A stretch of 64,000 bases of DNA from an uncultured bacterium (GTDB lineage Bacteria > Actinomycetota > Coriobacteriia > Coriobacteriales > Coriobacteriaceae). Position numbers and translations under genes: made by a program. The stretch covers positions 1-64,000 of the forward strand of contig CAJMMN010000009.1 in NCBI GenBank assembly GCA_905214525.1, in the 5' to 3' direction. Positions 9,401-17,161 of this stretch are shown here, piece by piece (position 1 is the first letter of the stretch; each line of letters starts with the position of its first letter). The notes under the pieces are model-generated. The model was not told the DNA's origin, searched no databases, and saw only the letters and a list, made by a program, of their open reading frames with translations.

Positions 9401-12037
9401 GTCCTCACCTACAAGGCGAACGGCGGAACCGGCCAAGTGCCCTCGCGCACCGAGACGGGCAGGACCGAAACCGCCGCATCCGGGACGGATGGCACGGTCA
9501 GGCTTGCGGCCGACAAGAGCGCCGAACCGGAATCCGGAACCATCGCGGACGACCGCAGGATGCCGACCGACACGATCGCCAGACAGGATGACGGGACCAG
9601 CCAGCGGACGATCACCCGATCCGACGGTTCCGTGCGCGTGGAGACCATCGCCACGACGGGCGCCGTATCCGGCTGCCAGGTCTATTATCCGGCCGGCACC
9701 AGGATCACATTGGCGACCGCGAAGGTCGACTCCGACTGCTGGGATTCCAGCCAGATCGGCAAGACCAACCGCACGTTCTACGGTTGGAGCGCGAACACGG
9801 ACGCCAACGACAGGGACGTGCCCGTCGGCGACACCATGGACCGGAACACGCTGAACGCGAACGTCAGGACGGAGATCGTCATGCCCGCCAGGGCGAAGAC
9901 CGTATACGCATTGTGGGCCATCAACCCCACCCTGTCGTACAACGTGAACGCGCCCGCCGGCAGCAACGCGCCCGGCACGCCCGCATCGCAGACCGTGCCC
10001 TACAACACGGCCGCCGCCGACAAATCCGGTTGGGCGGCTGGCGACACGGGCAAGATTCCCGGCTACCGGTTCGACGGCTGGTACACGGCCCCGAACGGCG
10101 GAAACAAATACGATTTCAACACGCCGCTCACCAACAACGTGACCGTGTACGCGCACTGGGTAGGCAACGGGTACACAGTCAGATTCGCCGGCAACGGGGC
10201 GACCGGCGGCAACACCCCGGACCAGGCGTTCCAATACAACATCGGCCAGAACCTGCACCGGAACGGGTTCGTCCGCGACGGGTACACGTTCACCGGGTGG
10301 AAGCGCGCCGACAACCAGCAGGCGTACGGCGACGGCCAGTGGGTCACGAACCTGACCACGCAGCCGAACGGGATCGTCACCATGGTCGCCCAATGGTCGG
10401 CCAACGAGGCCCACATCCGCTACAATCCGAACCCGCCCGCGGGCAAGACCACGGGAGGCCAGGGCACCCCCAACTGGGACGGCCACACCGGAGACACGCC
10501 GACCATCGGCCAGAACGGCTGGACGATCGACGGGTACACGTTCGCCGGCTGGGCCACCAGCCCGGACGGGAGCGGCGCCAGGTACGCGCCGGGAGCCAGG
10601 TGGACGGCGAACGGCACGCTCACCCTGTACGCGCAGTGGACGCCCGGCCAGGCCAGCCTCACCTACGACGGCAACGGGGCGACCGGCGGCAAGACCGACC
10701 CGCAGACTGGCAAGACCGACGAGAAGATCAACGTGCGCGACAACGGATTCACCCGCGACGGCTACACGTTCGTCACGTGGAACACTCAGGCCGACTGCAA
10801 GGGCAATGCAGTGAAACCTAACAGCGAGTGGACGTTGCGTGGTTCCAGCACCCTATATGCCTGCTGGGCCGGTAACGCACAAACCCTCACCTATCACGGC
10901 AACGGCGCAACCGGAGGCAACACGGCGGCACAATCCGGCAAGACCGGTGACGAACTGACCACAAACGCCAATGGTTTCACCCGCGACGGATACACGTTCG
11001 TTCGTTGGGACACCGCCAAGGACGGTTCCGGCACCGCATACGGCGAAGGCAAGAACGGCGTCAGCCAGTACGTGATGAAGCCAGCAGGCAACGACCTGTA
11101 CGCCATCTGGAAGGCAAACCCGGCAACCATCCAGTACCGCAACGACTGGCCGAACACCACAGGCAGCACACCCGACACCACCGGCAACACCGGCGACACG
11201 GTGACCATCAGCCAGAACAGCTTCGACCGTCCAGGCTACACGTTCACCGGCTGGAGCACCAGCAAACGCGGCGACCCAAGCCTGCAACCGGGCGACAAAC
11301 ACACGCTTGAACCGAGAACCACCACCGTGTGGGCCCAATGGAAGGCCGACCCCGCACACCTGGTGTACAACAGCAACATCGGAACCGTCGGCTCGGAAAC
11401 CAAGACGGTGGACGGTGTTGTCGACCAGACCGTGAAGACCATCACGAACCCGTTCGACCGTCCTGGTTACACATTCTCCGGCTGGAACACGCAGGCCGAC
11501 GGCAAGGGCAAGGCATACGCCACGGGAGCCGACTACGTGCTGACGGCCAACGACAAGTCCACGCCGAAGAACACCTCCGTGCTCTACGCGCAGTGGAAAA
11601 TCAACGGTGCCAGCCTGAAGTTCAACCCGAACGGCGGCATCGGCCATGTCGATGACGTGACCGGCGACGCCTTCTCCACCGTCACCATCCCCGGTGACGC
11701 GAAGGAGCCGAAGATCACCCGACCCGGCTACCGGTTCGTCGGATGGAGCACGGAGAAGAACCCGCCCGCAGGGAGCACTTTCCTGCAGCCGGGCGAAGGC
11801 AAGGTCACACTGCCCGCCGAAGGCAGCACCACCGTGTACGCCCAGTGGGAGCCGAGCCTGACCACCCTGCCGTTCACGGGCGGACAGGCCCAGGTGCCGA
11901 CCATCTGGCTGTACGCCGGATTCGCGCTCATGCTGATCGCGCTCGGCGTGATGATGCCGATGCTACGCATGCGCATGGCCGCAACCAAGCGCACCGGTAA
12001 GCACATGCCGATCACCGGCGGAAAGCACGCGAAGTGA
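3479..12037 (+). CDS. Giant modular LPFTG-anchored adhesin, 2852 aa
   Basis: ATG 3479 follows GGGAAGGA and opens a signal peptide ending near ANADE. Residues about 55-1700 hold six related modules of roughly 265-310 residues, starting near 58, 322, 596, 874, 1184 and 1450. Each opens with L(V/A)NG(D/T/S)F(D/E)Y and contains VELQ, IYQD(I/L)AT and LKHAS motifs. Each closes with AYKLSYD, which resembles the first strand of a B repeat. A distinct domain (about 1715-1975) follows, then about nine InlB-type (Listeria-Bacteroides) B repeats with GYTF.GW...YAQW signatures, one of them enlarged. LPFTG at 2797-2801, a membrane segment and a basic tail end the protein. It probably extends from the wall, alone or on the pilus, to bind host glycans or protein. 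The ligand is unknown. The sortase start overlaps its stop. Confidence 0.9.
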   Translation: MHAWLKRAVAGLLSAGTLLGGGLLTAGTANADEIRMPDIGKTITSLTASAATTYPRELVNGDFEYPSMKSLQHYFTGIDRNRSQWISNGQGGDLAKWSDIPGGLDTTRFGWSSTQTQGAMSEQRANAVELQKATGETTQMGELCASQKGTAIYQDIATTPGTLYRIELDHASRYSIHLDQMQVMVGAPGHERPVEMTRTSSNKYGDKIGEKSTTIATHSTNPFGNQSSKDDFSHYVGYYTIPAGQSVTRFTFRQVSGVNTTSGNLLDNIVFTQAYKLDYDRNSDEATGQTPNDTATVKPAKTSATGGVKNVADTNASLPGHLVNGDFEYLPDGGWKTVDAPSYMTNAYTSVDPNNGQYMRNAQHSDADLASWVDWPGFDQSKFAWKTDQKGGHDQGGLKDRAEAVELQQDSMDGNTYAEMVASEPGRTIYQDLATIPGTLYKIRLKHTSLCKDNVDQMQVVINGTPIEMTRVAANGKAGDKVGEKSKTIGTRVTNENRWHHSDQWETYEGYYVIPDGQTTTRFGFKAVNYLDPTKGNLLDDVTFARAYKLSYDKNASDATGKVPSDETADTVRQTKARTTGTVKTVADENVRYGSLANGDFSYPSFSDIQENEQGTYADLRTFLKSDDGTLWDNMSVTDLSKYGKIGQIPGFDSSRFAWSSTENGSRVELQQDRNTKNTYAEIVAQQDNTSIYQNVSTGNGGVLYKIRLKHASRQSSHADKMQVLVGSDTAHATPVEMTRVTSNGHGDKVGGKSTTITTKVSNTDPRDHGSQWETYEGYYQVPEGQKNTVFMFKSLEGFKDDETLPGNNVGNLVDDIEFSRSYKLTYDKNASDATGKVPSNQRGKENTVQPAESKTTGNVKTVADNTSNLPDHLVNGTFDYRGNEIINENQRVYGDTTYLAMISAKTGVIGNPLHSKLDNWDSGKFGWRSNDATAGVDTVEVQRRNHTPYPTNAGNVWGEIAAAKRGKYIYQDIATTPGVVYRWSLKHASRNAGQDDSMQVMIGEPGKTVAQQATRTTSNGSDKTGSVGTTITTHGTAQDGKWETYTGDYLATSTTTRFTFRSVRDSNGQGLDFTAEGNCVDDLSFDKAYKLSYDKNSSDATGSVPSSQYGKENTVQPAKSKTTGSVGLAADKTASGLTVHDLKKNDKGKVPSSSKADSTQPAAFKAPDAKVETIASRSAGDELAVNGGFDTPKWTIAKEGQGLPWVYVTPNKGMIRSYAQAMAGQTGVKAGGLTAATFAWQDLDATGGNQNFELHRERDGNTAADVHAGRTVAQTVNTTPGASYTFSIRHSGRSKGNAGGVTLLTGPDKDHLTPVKLTRTTVSKTGQKYGDKTGDVGTVAYTHSDSMDATEGSHEPWDHSDDWESYEGTVIIPAGQSRTMIAYRGVAKDGTLTASANDSIIDDLSFRLAYKLSYDANGGAKKSTSQIKASTDGKVKTIAGKTDSLPTELVNGSFDYPAGLIAGVSTKYPWDDWTVVDPINGRYARHIGIDKDPWAPIPGWDASKFAWKSTQTKGTDWQQIAQGVELQKDSKTGNQYAELVAGQAGTAIYQDIATIPGVSYRWTLKHASLDRNHLDGMSVMIGEPGKESAQDARRTTVNGNGDQPGDVGKVISTKVSNDAESNHESNHSSRNHDGQWETYTGTYIATGTVTRFTFKSVSSSNNVNGNILDDLSFTKAYRLGYDSNGGAKTNASKISASSNGTVRLAATRTSVPSHALEDTDVPADYRNFTFDTTNTRLSDARFDANWVTTRDEAGGNIHWPTRLGAKATLPDVGAWTDPNGTEHRISATIALKQWNGGNIGQLVDFDKTGETVGDGRFWINVVHDDSRVPANVRKALGGIDTSKRVGCQWTVSFTYADGTPVPDTFRGVTGFNDLDGFDAQPDLIFEGVQLLSGFDGAYKTRDAELAPYGTNGYAGIKHDAGDESNLNGAQQVRHRLAATWTGPTFTYSYDLRNPAGRADGVRMTFGMPVTRTQVLTYKANGGTGQVPSRTETGRTETAASGTDGTVRLAADKSAEPESGTIADDRRMPTDTIARQDDGTSQRTITRSDGSVRVETIATTGAVSGCQVYYPAGTRITLATAKVDSDCWDSSQIGKTNRTFYGWSANTDANDRDVPVGDTMDRNTLNANVRTEIVMPARAKTVYALWAINPTLSYNVNAPAGSNAPGTPASQTVPYNTAAADKSGWAAGDTGKIPGYRFDGWYTAPNGGNKYDFNTPLTNNVTVYAHWVGNGYTVRFAGNGATGGNTPDQAFQYNIGQNLHRNGFVRDGYTFTGWKRADNQQAYGDGQWVTNLTTQPNGIVTMVAQWSANEAHIRYNPNPPAGKTTGGQGTPNWDGHTGDTPTIGQNGWTIDGYTFAGWATSPDGSGARYAPGARWTANGTLTLYAQWTPGQASLTYDGNGATGGKTDPQTGKTDEKINVRDNGFTRDGYTFVTWNTQADCKGNAVKPNSEWTLRGSSTLYACWAGNAQTLTYHGNGATGGNTAAQSGKTGDELTTNANGFTRDGYTFVRWDTAKDGSGTAYGEGKNGVSQYVMKPAGNDLYAIWKANPATIQYRNDWPNTTGSTPDTTGNTGDTVTISQNSFDRPGYTFTGWSTSKRGDPSLQPGDKHTLEPRTTTVWAQWKADPAHLVYNSNIGTVGSETKTVDGVVDQTVKTITNPFDRPGYTFSGWNTQADGKGKAYATGADYVLTANDKSTPKNTSVLYAQWKINGASLKFNPNGGIGHVDDVTGDAFSTVTIPGDAKEPKITRPGYRFVGWSTEKNPPAGSTFLQPGEGKVTLPAEGSTTVYAQWEPSLTTLPFTGGQAQVPTIWLYAGFALMLIALGVMMPMLRMRMAATKRTGKHMPITGGKHAK

Positions 12038-13011
12038 CGGCAGCGGCCGAAACCGACGTGTGGGAGAGCGTCGCGGATGCGGTCCGCGACAAGCGGGCGC
12101 GCGACAATCGCGCCCGCCGGCTCGTCCGCCATTCCCGGATCTACGCGGTCGCCGCAGTCATCTGCCTGATCGCGGGCATGGTGCTTGTCGCCATGCCCCG
12201 CATCCAGCAGACGCTCGGCGACCGCGCCGTTGACGAGCAGGCGCGATCCGTCAGCCAGACGGCCGCGCTGTTTCCGGAATCCTCCCGTCAAAGCGTCATC
12301 CAATCTGCCATCGCATATAATCAGCGTCTTTATGAAGGCGGTCAGCCACAGATAGGCGAACCTGTGTTCGATGGGAAGACCGAGGGCAATTTCGAGGGCG
12401 ATGCCGAATACCGGCGTCAACTGTCCGTGAATGGGTTGGATGCCATGGGTGAGATTCTGATTCCGAAGATCAGCGTCGACATGCCCATCCTCCACGGAGC
12501 TGGTCAAGATGTGCTCGAACATGCGGCCGGCCATCTGGCGGGCACCAGTCTGCCTATCGGTGGCAAGAATACGCGCGCCGTAATCACCGGTCATTCGAAT
12601 CTGAAAGGCGCGACCCTGTTCACCCGGCTCGGTGAACTCGAAGACGGCGACCCGTTCTATATCAAGGTCATGGGTAACACGCTCGCCTATCGAGTCACCA
12701 GCAAACGCATCGTCTCTCCTACCGACACGAAATCGTTGCGTGTCCATAAGGGGAAGGACGAGGTCACGCTCCTCACCTGTACGGGGCAGGGCAATACGCT
12801 GCGACTGCTTGTCACGGGGGAGCGCAACAGCATGCCCGATCAGGCCCCCTTGCCCGGAGATGCCACGGGGGACGTAAAAAAGGCGGCTTTTGTTTCGGGC
12901 GTCACCGTGACGGGGATATTGGCTGTCGGATTTTCGCTTTGTCGCAGTCGGCGTGCCGTGGGTCATCATATAGGTTTGCCACAGACACATGATAGTGACA
13001 ATTTGCGTTAG
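12034..13011 (+). CDS. srtC: Class C (pilus-type) sortase
   Basis: 325 residues from GTG 12034, which overlaps the adhesin TGA (GTGA), indicating translational coupling. An N-terminal membrane segment (about 32-53) and a C-terminal hydrophobic segment (about 289-305) flank the catalytic domain, a layout typical of class C pilus sortases. The catalytic residues are visible: His in TGHSN (near 187), Cys in TLLTCTG (near 249) and Arg in TLRLLVTG (near 258). No clear DPW/DPF lid motif is seen before the domain. It should polymerise the upstream pilin and attach the adhesins. From about 12.24 kb to the end, codon use becomes less GC-rich than in its neighbours. Confidence 0.9.
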   Translation: MTAAAETDVWESVADAVRDKRARDNRARRLVRHSRIYAVAAVICLIAGMVLVAMPRIQQTLGDRAVDEQARSVSQTAALFPESSRQSVIQSAIAYNQRLYEGGQPQIGEPVFDGKTEGNFEGDAEYRRQLSVNGLDAMGEILIPKISVDMPILHGAGQDVLEHAAGHLAGTSLPIGGKNTRAVITGHSNLKGATLFTRLGELEDGDPFYIKVMGNTLAYRVTSKRIVSPTDTKSLRVHKGKDEVTLLTCTGQGNTLRLLVTGERNSMPDQAPLPGDATGDVKKAAFVSGVTVTGILAVGFSLCRSRRAVGHHIGLPQTHDSDNLR

Positions 13012-13030
13012 TAAAAAAAGGTGTTACTAT
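13003..13030 (+). promoter_or_regulatory. Promoter of the CAP-domain wall protein gene
   Basis: TTGCGT (13003-13008), a 16-base spacer and TACTAT (13025-13030), with TG at 13022-13023 giving an extended -10. The same TGTTACTAT string precedes the HigA-like gene at 16.2 kb. Confidence 0.5.
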
Positions 13031-13117
13031 ATGTTTGTGAAACAAAAACACGTAATCTCCCGACATCGGGGTAAACCCGAAAAGGAAGACACATACACGA
13101 GAAAGAAGAAACTCCCC

Positions 13118-16066
13118 ATGACACACGGCATCACCAAGATCACAGTGGCAACCACCGCCGTGATGGCAACCCTTGCCGCTCCGGCAGTCGCAATGGCCGA
13201 CGAAACCACAACCACCGGCGACCAAACCAATCAGGCAATCACACAGGCCCAAGACAGCATCCAGCAGGCACAGCAGAGCACCACCGAAGCCAACCAGGCC
13301 ATCGCACAGGCATCCCCGACCGGCGTGACCGAAGCACAGGCCAAGGCCGACGCCGCCGCAGCCGCACTGGACACCGCCAAGCAGAACCTCGACGACGCCG
13401 CCGCCCAGCAGCAGACAGCCGCGAACGGCCAGCAGCAGGCCCAGAAGAATTATGACGACGCCAACAAGGCCCAACAGCAGGCCGCACAGGATGCGACCGG
13501 CACGGCCGACAAGATCGCGGCCGCGCAGCAGGCCGCGAACGACGCGTCCAACGCCATCAATGACGCCAGCAAGGCCATGCGGCAGGCATCCGATGACCAG
13601 TCGAAGGCAGAAGCCGACAAGCGGATCGCACAGACCGCGAAGGATGAGGCCACGGCCGAATCCGCCTCCCATCAGCAGGCCGCCGACAAGGCCCAGACCG
13701 ATATTGATGCGGCCGACAGGCAGGCCACGGACGCGCAGAAGAAGGCCGATGCGGCGGATACCGCCATCAGTGATGCGCAGAAGAAGGCCGGCCGGGCCGA
13801 CGCGGACGCAAAGAAGGCCGCGGCCGACAAGGCCGCCGCCGAGAAGGAGCTGACGGAAGCCAGGAGGCAGCAGGCTTCGGCGACCGGCGACAAGACGAAG
13901 GCCGACGAGGCGGTGAACGTCGCGCAGGCCAAGCTGGATGCGGCCAGGCAGGCCGAGGCCAAGGCGCTTGAAGCCAAGCGGAAGGCCGATGCCAAGGTCG
14001 AGCAATTGTCCAAGGATGATGGAGGTCTTTCCGACCTGGCCGCGAAGCTCGAAGCGGCGAAGAAGGCCGCAGCCGACGCCGCCACCGCCCAGCAGAAGGC
14101 GGAACAGGCGCAGAAGGATGCCGACAAGGCGGTGTCCGACTCCTCTTCCAACGCCGAGGCGAAGCAGCAGGCCGCCGCCGATGCCAAGAGCGAGGCCGAC
14201 GCCAAGAAGGAAGCGGCAGACGAGGCTCAGGACAAGCTGTCTCAGGGCGCAGTGGCCTACTTCGGCGACAAGGGTGCCTCTCAGGCAGTCAAGGTTCTCA
14301 CCGATCCGACCGTCACCGAGTATCTTGACGCCATTCATAATGGTGCCAAGGGTGATGCGACCACGTTGGACAACATGATCGAGGCCCTGAAGTTCATCCA
14401 GGAAGCCAATCAGCTTCGCGCGAAGGAAGGCCTGCAGCCCCTCAAGGTCAGTGACACCCTGATGGCACAGGCCATGGCGGATGCGGATTATGCCAACAAC
14501 AACGTGAACCATCCACTTCAATTCCCCGCCAGCGAAAACCTCGCCTGGGGTTACACTGATCCCTTTAAGGGCTGGTACGACACGGAGAAGTCCATGTATG
14601 AGAAGGACATGTCCGACGGTGTCCTGGATTGCAAGGCCTCGGACGGCAAGCCCGTCAAACCCTGCGCTTATGGCCATTACACCACGCTGGTCAACCCCGA
14701 TTTGACCCTCACCGGTTTCGGCGTCAGCCAGAACGGCAACATCACGGGTATCGGCGGGAACACCCATAGTCAGCTGTTCACCGAAAACGCTAACGGAATC
14801 GGCTCCGACGCGGGCCGCATCATGGACGTTGACGCATACCTGACTGATTTGACTGCCTACCGTGATTCCCTGACCGGAGCCGACGCCGCATACCAGACCG
14901 CATTGTCCAAGAGCAAGCAGGCCGCACAGGACGCTTCCGATGCGGCCAAGGCGCTGGCCGCCGCCCAGCAGTCCGCACGGAAGGCCGCTGAGGAAGCCCA
15001 GCAGGCCGCGCAGAAGGCCAGGGATTTGCAGGCTGCCGCCGACGAGGCGCAGAAGGCGTACGACGAGGCCGTGAAGGCGAACGAGGACAAGGCCAAGGCG
15101 TTGGAGGAAGCCAGGAAGGATCAAGCCGATAAGAACGCGGCTTATTCCGCCGCCCAGCAGGCCACCAAGGAAGCCCGGTCCGGAGCCGACGCCGCCACCG
15201 ACGCCCAGACCGCAGCCCAGACGGCAGTGGACAAGGCGAACACGGCAGTCGCCGCCGCACAGGCGAAGATCGATACCGCCGACAAGCTGACCCAGACCGC
15301 CGCCAAGAACAAGACGGATGCGGAAGCCGCGATCAAGCAGGCGAACACGGACAAGACGAAGGCCGCAACCGACCTGGCCGCCGCCAAGGCAGCCAAGGCC
15401 GAGGCCGAGAAGGCCAAGCAGGCCGCGCTCGACGCCAAGACCGTTTCCGACGCGAAGGTTGAAGCCGCCGCCAAGCAGGTCAAGGCCGCCGACGAGGCCA
15501 TCGCCGACGCCAAGGCCGCATACGCGAAGGCGAAGGACGACCTCAACACGGCCACCGGCAAGCTCAACGACGCCCAGAACACCATCAAGCGTCTGCAGAA
15601 CGCCGAGGAGAACCTCAAGAAGGCGAACGCGAAGCTGGCCGACGCCCAGGCGAAGCTCGACGAGGCGAACAAGGCCAAGGATGAGGCCGACAAGGCATAC
15701 GAGAAAGCCAAGGCCGACTATGATGCCAAGCTCGCCGACAAGCAGGCGTCCGACAAGGAGCTCGCCGCCGCCAAGCAGGCCGAAGCCGAAGCCAAGAAGC
15801 AGGCCGAGGAGGAAGCCAAGAAGCAGCAGGAAGCCCAGAAGAAGGCCGACCAAGCCAAGCAGGATGCCGAAGCCAAGAAGCAGAAGGCCGAACAGGCCAA
15901 GAAGCAGGCTGCAGGTGTGACGAACAATGGTCTGGCCTCCACCGGATCGGACACCACCGCAATCGCCACGCTGGCGGCGATCATGACCATCGCCGGCGCC
16001 GGCTGCGTGCTCCTGCGTGTACGTTCCGCCAAGCATGCCGATGGATGGCATGCAGTCGAGGACTGA
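13118..16066 (+). CDS. Coiled-coil, CAP/SCP-domain wall-anchored protein
   Basis: 982 residues. ATG 13118 is chosen because it opens a signal peptide (ends near AMADE) and lies below the promoter at 13003-13030; the frame is open further upstream. Two long Ala/Lys/Gln-rich coiled coils (about 40-400 and 580-930) flank a CAP/SCP domain (about 420-560: ANQLRAKEG, NHPLQFPASENLAWGY, GYGVSQ-like GFGVSQ). The C-terminus has LASTG (near 938), a membrane segment and a short basic tail, so anchoring probably uses an LAXTG-type signal rather than LPXTG. CAP domains of Gram-positive surface proteins are extracellular, with unclear biochemical roles. The coils probably act as a rod carrying the domain outwards. 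Confidence 0.85.
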   Translation: MTHGITKITVATTAVMATLAAPAVAMADETTTTGDQTNQAITQAQDSIQQAQQSTTEANQAIAQASPTGVTEAQAKADAAAAALDTAKQNLDDAAAQQQTAANGQQQAQKNYDDANKAQQQAAQDATGTADKIAAAQQAANDASNAINDASKAMRQASDDQSKAEADKRIAQTAKDEATAESASHQQAADKAQTDIDAADRQATDAQKKADAADTAISDAQKKAGRADADAKKAAADKAAAEKELTEARRQQASATGDKTKADEAVNVAQAKLDAARQAEAKALEAKRKADAKVEQLSKDDGGLSDLAAKLEAAKKAAADAATAQQKAEQAQKDADKAVSDSSSNAEAKQQAAADAKSEADAKKEAADEAQDKLSQGAVAYFGDKGASQAVKVLTDPTVTEYLDAIHNGAKGDATTLDNMIEALKFIQEANQLRAKEGLQPLKVSDTLMAQAMADADYANNNVNHPLQFPASENLAWGYTDPFKGWYDTEKSMYEKDMSDGVLDCKASDGKPVKPCAYGHYTTLVNPDLTLTGFGVSQNGNITGIGGNTHSQLFTENANGIGSDAGRIMDVDAYLTDLTAYRDSLTGADAAYQTALSKSKQAAQDASDAAKALAAAQQSARKAAEEAQQAAQKARDLQAAADEAQKAYDEAVKANEDKAKALEEARKDQADKNAAYSAAQQATKEARSGADAATDAQTAAQTAVDKANTAVAAAQAKIDTADKLTQTAAKNKTDAEAAIKQANTDKTKAATDLAAAKAAKAEAEKAKQAALDAKTVSDAKVEAAAKQVKAADEAIADAKAAYAKAKDDLNTATGKLNDAQNTIKRLQNAEENLKKANAKLADAQAKLDEANKAKDEADKAYEKAKADYDAKLADKQASDKELAAAKQAEAEAKKQAEEEAKKQQEAQKKADQAKQDAEAKKQKAEQAKKQAAGVTNNGLASTGSDTTAIATLAAIMTIAGAGCVLLRVRSAKHADGWHAVED

Positions 16067-16085
16067 TTCTCACCGCACCAAACGT

Positions 16086-16130
16086 GTTTTGCCCGCCTTC
16101 GACCCGAAACAGGGGAGAGGCGGGCAAAAC
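16086..16130 (+). terminator. Terminator hairpin after CAP gene
   Basis: Perfect 12-base arms GTTTTGCCCGCC (16086-16097) and GGCGGGCAAAAC (16119-16130), 20 bases after the stop codon. There is no T tract, but the stem is very stable. Confidence 0.7.
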
Positions 16131-16168
16131 CGTATTCCCACATACCGAAGCAAAACGGTAGCTTCTTT

Positions 16169-16177
16169 TGTTACTAT
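16169..16177 (+). promoter_or_regulatory. Extended -10 of the HigA-like gene
   Basis: TGTTACTAT, identical to the element at 13022-13030, 38 bases before the HigA-like start. No good -35 is visible, which fits an extended -10 promoter. Confidence 0.4.
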
Positions 16178-16215
16178 CAGAAAAAAGTCAGTGAATTGCG
16201 TGAAAGGGTCTGGCT

Positions 16216-16533
16216 ATGAACGATGTAGGACATGCGCCACTCCCAGGCGACGTGCTGCTACACCAATACCTGCAACCAAACAACATCACCATGTACCGTC
16301 TGGCGAAAGCCATGAACCTGCCACAAACCACCATCAGTGGAATAATACGCGGGAAAAGACGCATCACCACAAGCCTCGCATACCATCTCGCCTACGTGTT
16401 GGGCACGTCACCGGAATACTGGCTGGAATTGCAAATGCACTACGATATTGAAAACTACGACAAATTCAACGAAAGCGGACTGACGGTCCTCATTGATAAT
16501 ACGGTCGGCGACACTGTCCAATCAGAACGATAA
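16216..16533 (+). CDS. higA: HigA-family HTH antitoxin/regulator (orphan)
   Basis: 105 residues. The segment LPGDVLLHQYLQPNNIT, then MYRLAKAMNLPQTTISGI and RRITTSLAYHLAYVLGTSPEYWLELQ, is the standard HigA/VapI addiction-module HTH pattern. The start ATG 16216 follows GAAAGGG. HigA proteins repress their own operon and neutralise a RelE-type HigB encoded next to them. No HigB lies on either side, so this copy may be solitary or use a distant partner. Its base composition is clearly less GC-rich than that of its neighbours. Confidence 0.8.
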   Translation: MNDVGHAPLPGDVLLHQYLQPNNITMYRLAKAMNLPQTTISGIIRGKRRITTSLAYHLAYVLGTSPEYWLELQMHYDIENYDKFNESGLTVLIDNTVGDTVQSER

Positions 16534-16735
16534 CGAGCAGAAGAATCCGCTAACGCCAGTTTCGTCCATGCCCACTTTGATGGCCTCGATTCCGCCAATT
16601 CGTTTTCCGCTGCCGCGCATTGTACTGCTGAGGATATTCTGTGCCGGCGCTTGTCCTTGTATTTTCTCCCTCGGAGTGGCTGAATAGGGCTTGTTTCCAT
16701 TGGTTTGCGTTCATGGAATTCTTTATCCGGCCTTC
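16534..16735. other. Intergenic, no gene seen
   Basis: About 200 bases between convergent genes. I see no convincing coding sequence or hairpin. Confidence 0.5.
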
Positions 16736-17113
16736 TCATCCCCAATGCGGGAACAGGTGGCGGAAGAGCCTCTCGCCGGCCTCCTGCTCGTCGAGCACGC
16801 CCATCGTGTATTCGTCGACGATGAACCGGGTCCTCGCCATCCGTTCCGCCGTCTCGTCCGACATGGTTTCCGTTTTCGCATCGCCTTCCTCGATGCGCGT
16901 GGGGACGCGGACGAGTTCCAGATCGGATATCCCCTCGGGCATGGTCCCGTCCGGCAGACATACGACGACCTCCTCTCCCCCGCCATCGAGCTCGGTCAGC
17001 TTGCAGATGCCGGTGCCGTCCACCGATTCCAGGTATTCGCCCAGTTCGGGGATCCCGTCGCGTGTGAATCTGCACATGCGCAGCCCCTGCCCATCCATTG
17101 ATCCCCCAATCAT
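16736..17113 (-). CDS. Hypothetical protein, paralogue of the next gene
   Basis: Up to 125 residues. Starts at ATG 17113 or ATG 17098 (GGGGGATC precedes the latter). It shares a layout with the protein at 17162-17584: a leading LxMC, then GEYxxxxDG(T/S)G, a T-rich stretch, VVV, PDGT(M)xxGIS and an acidic C-terminus. No known domain is recognised. The ATG at 17113 overlaps the stop of a possible 10-codon leader (17110-17142). The three genes 17987-16736 run in one direction and probably form an operon. Confidence 0.6.
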   Translation of the reverse strand: MIGGSMDGQGLRMCRFTRDGIPELGEYLESVDGTGICKLTELDGGGEEVVVCLPDGTMPEGISDLELVRVPTRIEEGDAKTETMSDETAERMARTRFIVDEYTMGVLDEQEAGERLFRHLFPHWG

Positions 17114-17142
17114 GCCGGATGCCCGGCATATCCCGTCATCAT
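17110..17142 (-). other. Possible 10-codon leader peptide
   Basis: AAAGGAAG, four bases, then an ATG-ATG reading frame ending in TGA that overlaps ATG 17113 of the next gene. It could couple translation of the downstream gene to the upstream mRNA. Very short, so chance cannot be excluded. Confidence 0.3.
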
Positions 17143-17161
17143 GCTACTTCCTTTCGTCCGT

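Noticed and set aside
6728..10486. 1252-codon - strand frame across the giant adhesin gene
   Set aside because: Opposite-strand shadow of a well-supported + strand adhesin; amino-acid composition is Arg/Gly/Val-rich and no domain is recognisable.
12902..16051. 1049-codon - strand Gly/Leu-rich frame
   Set aside because: Mirror of the Ala-rich coiled coil of the CAP protein; no ribosome site or domain.
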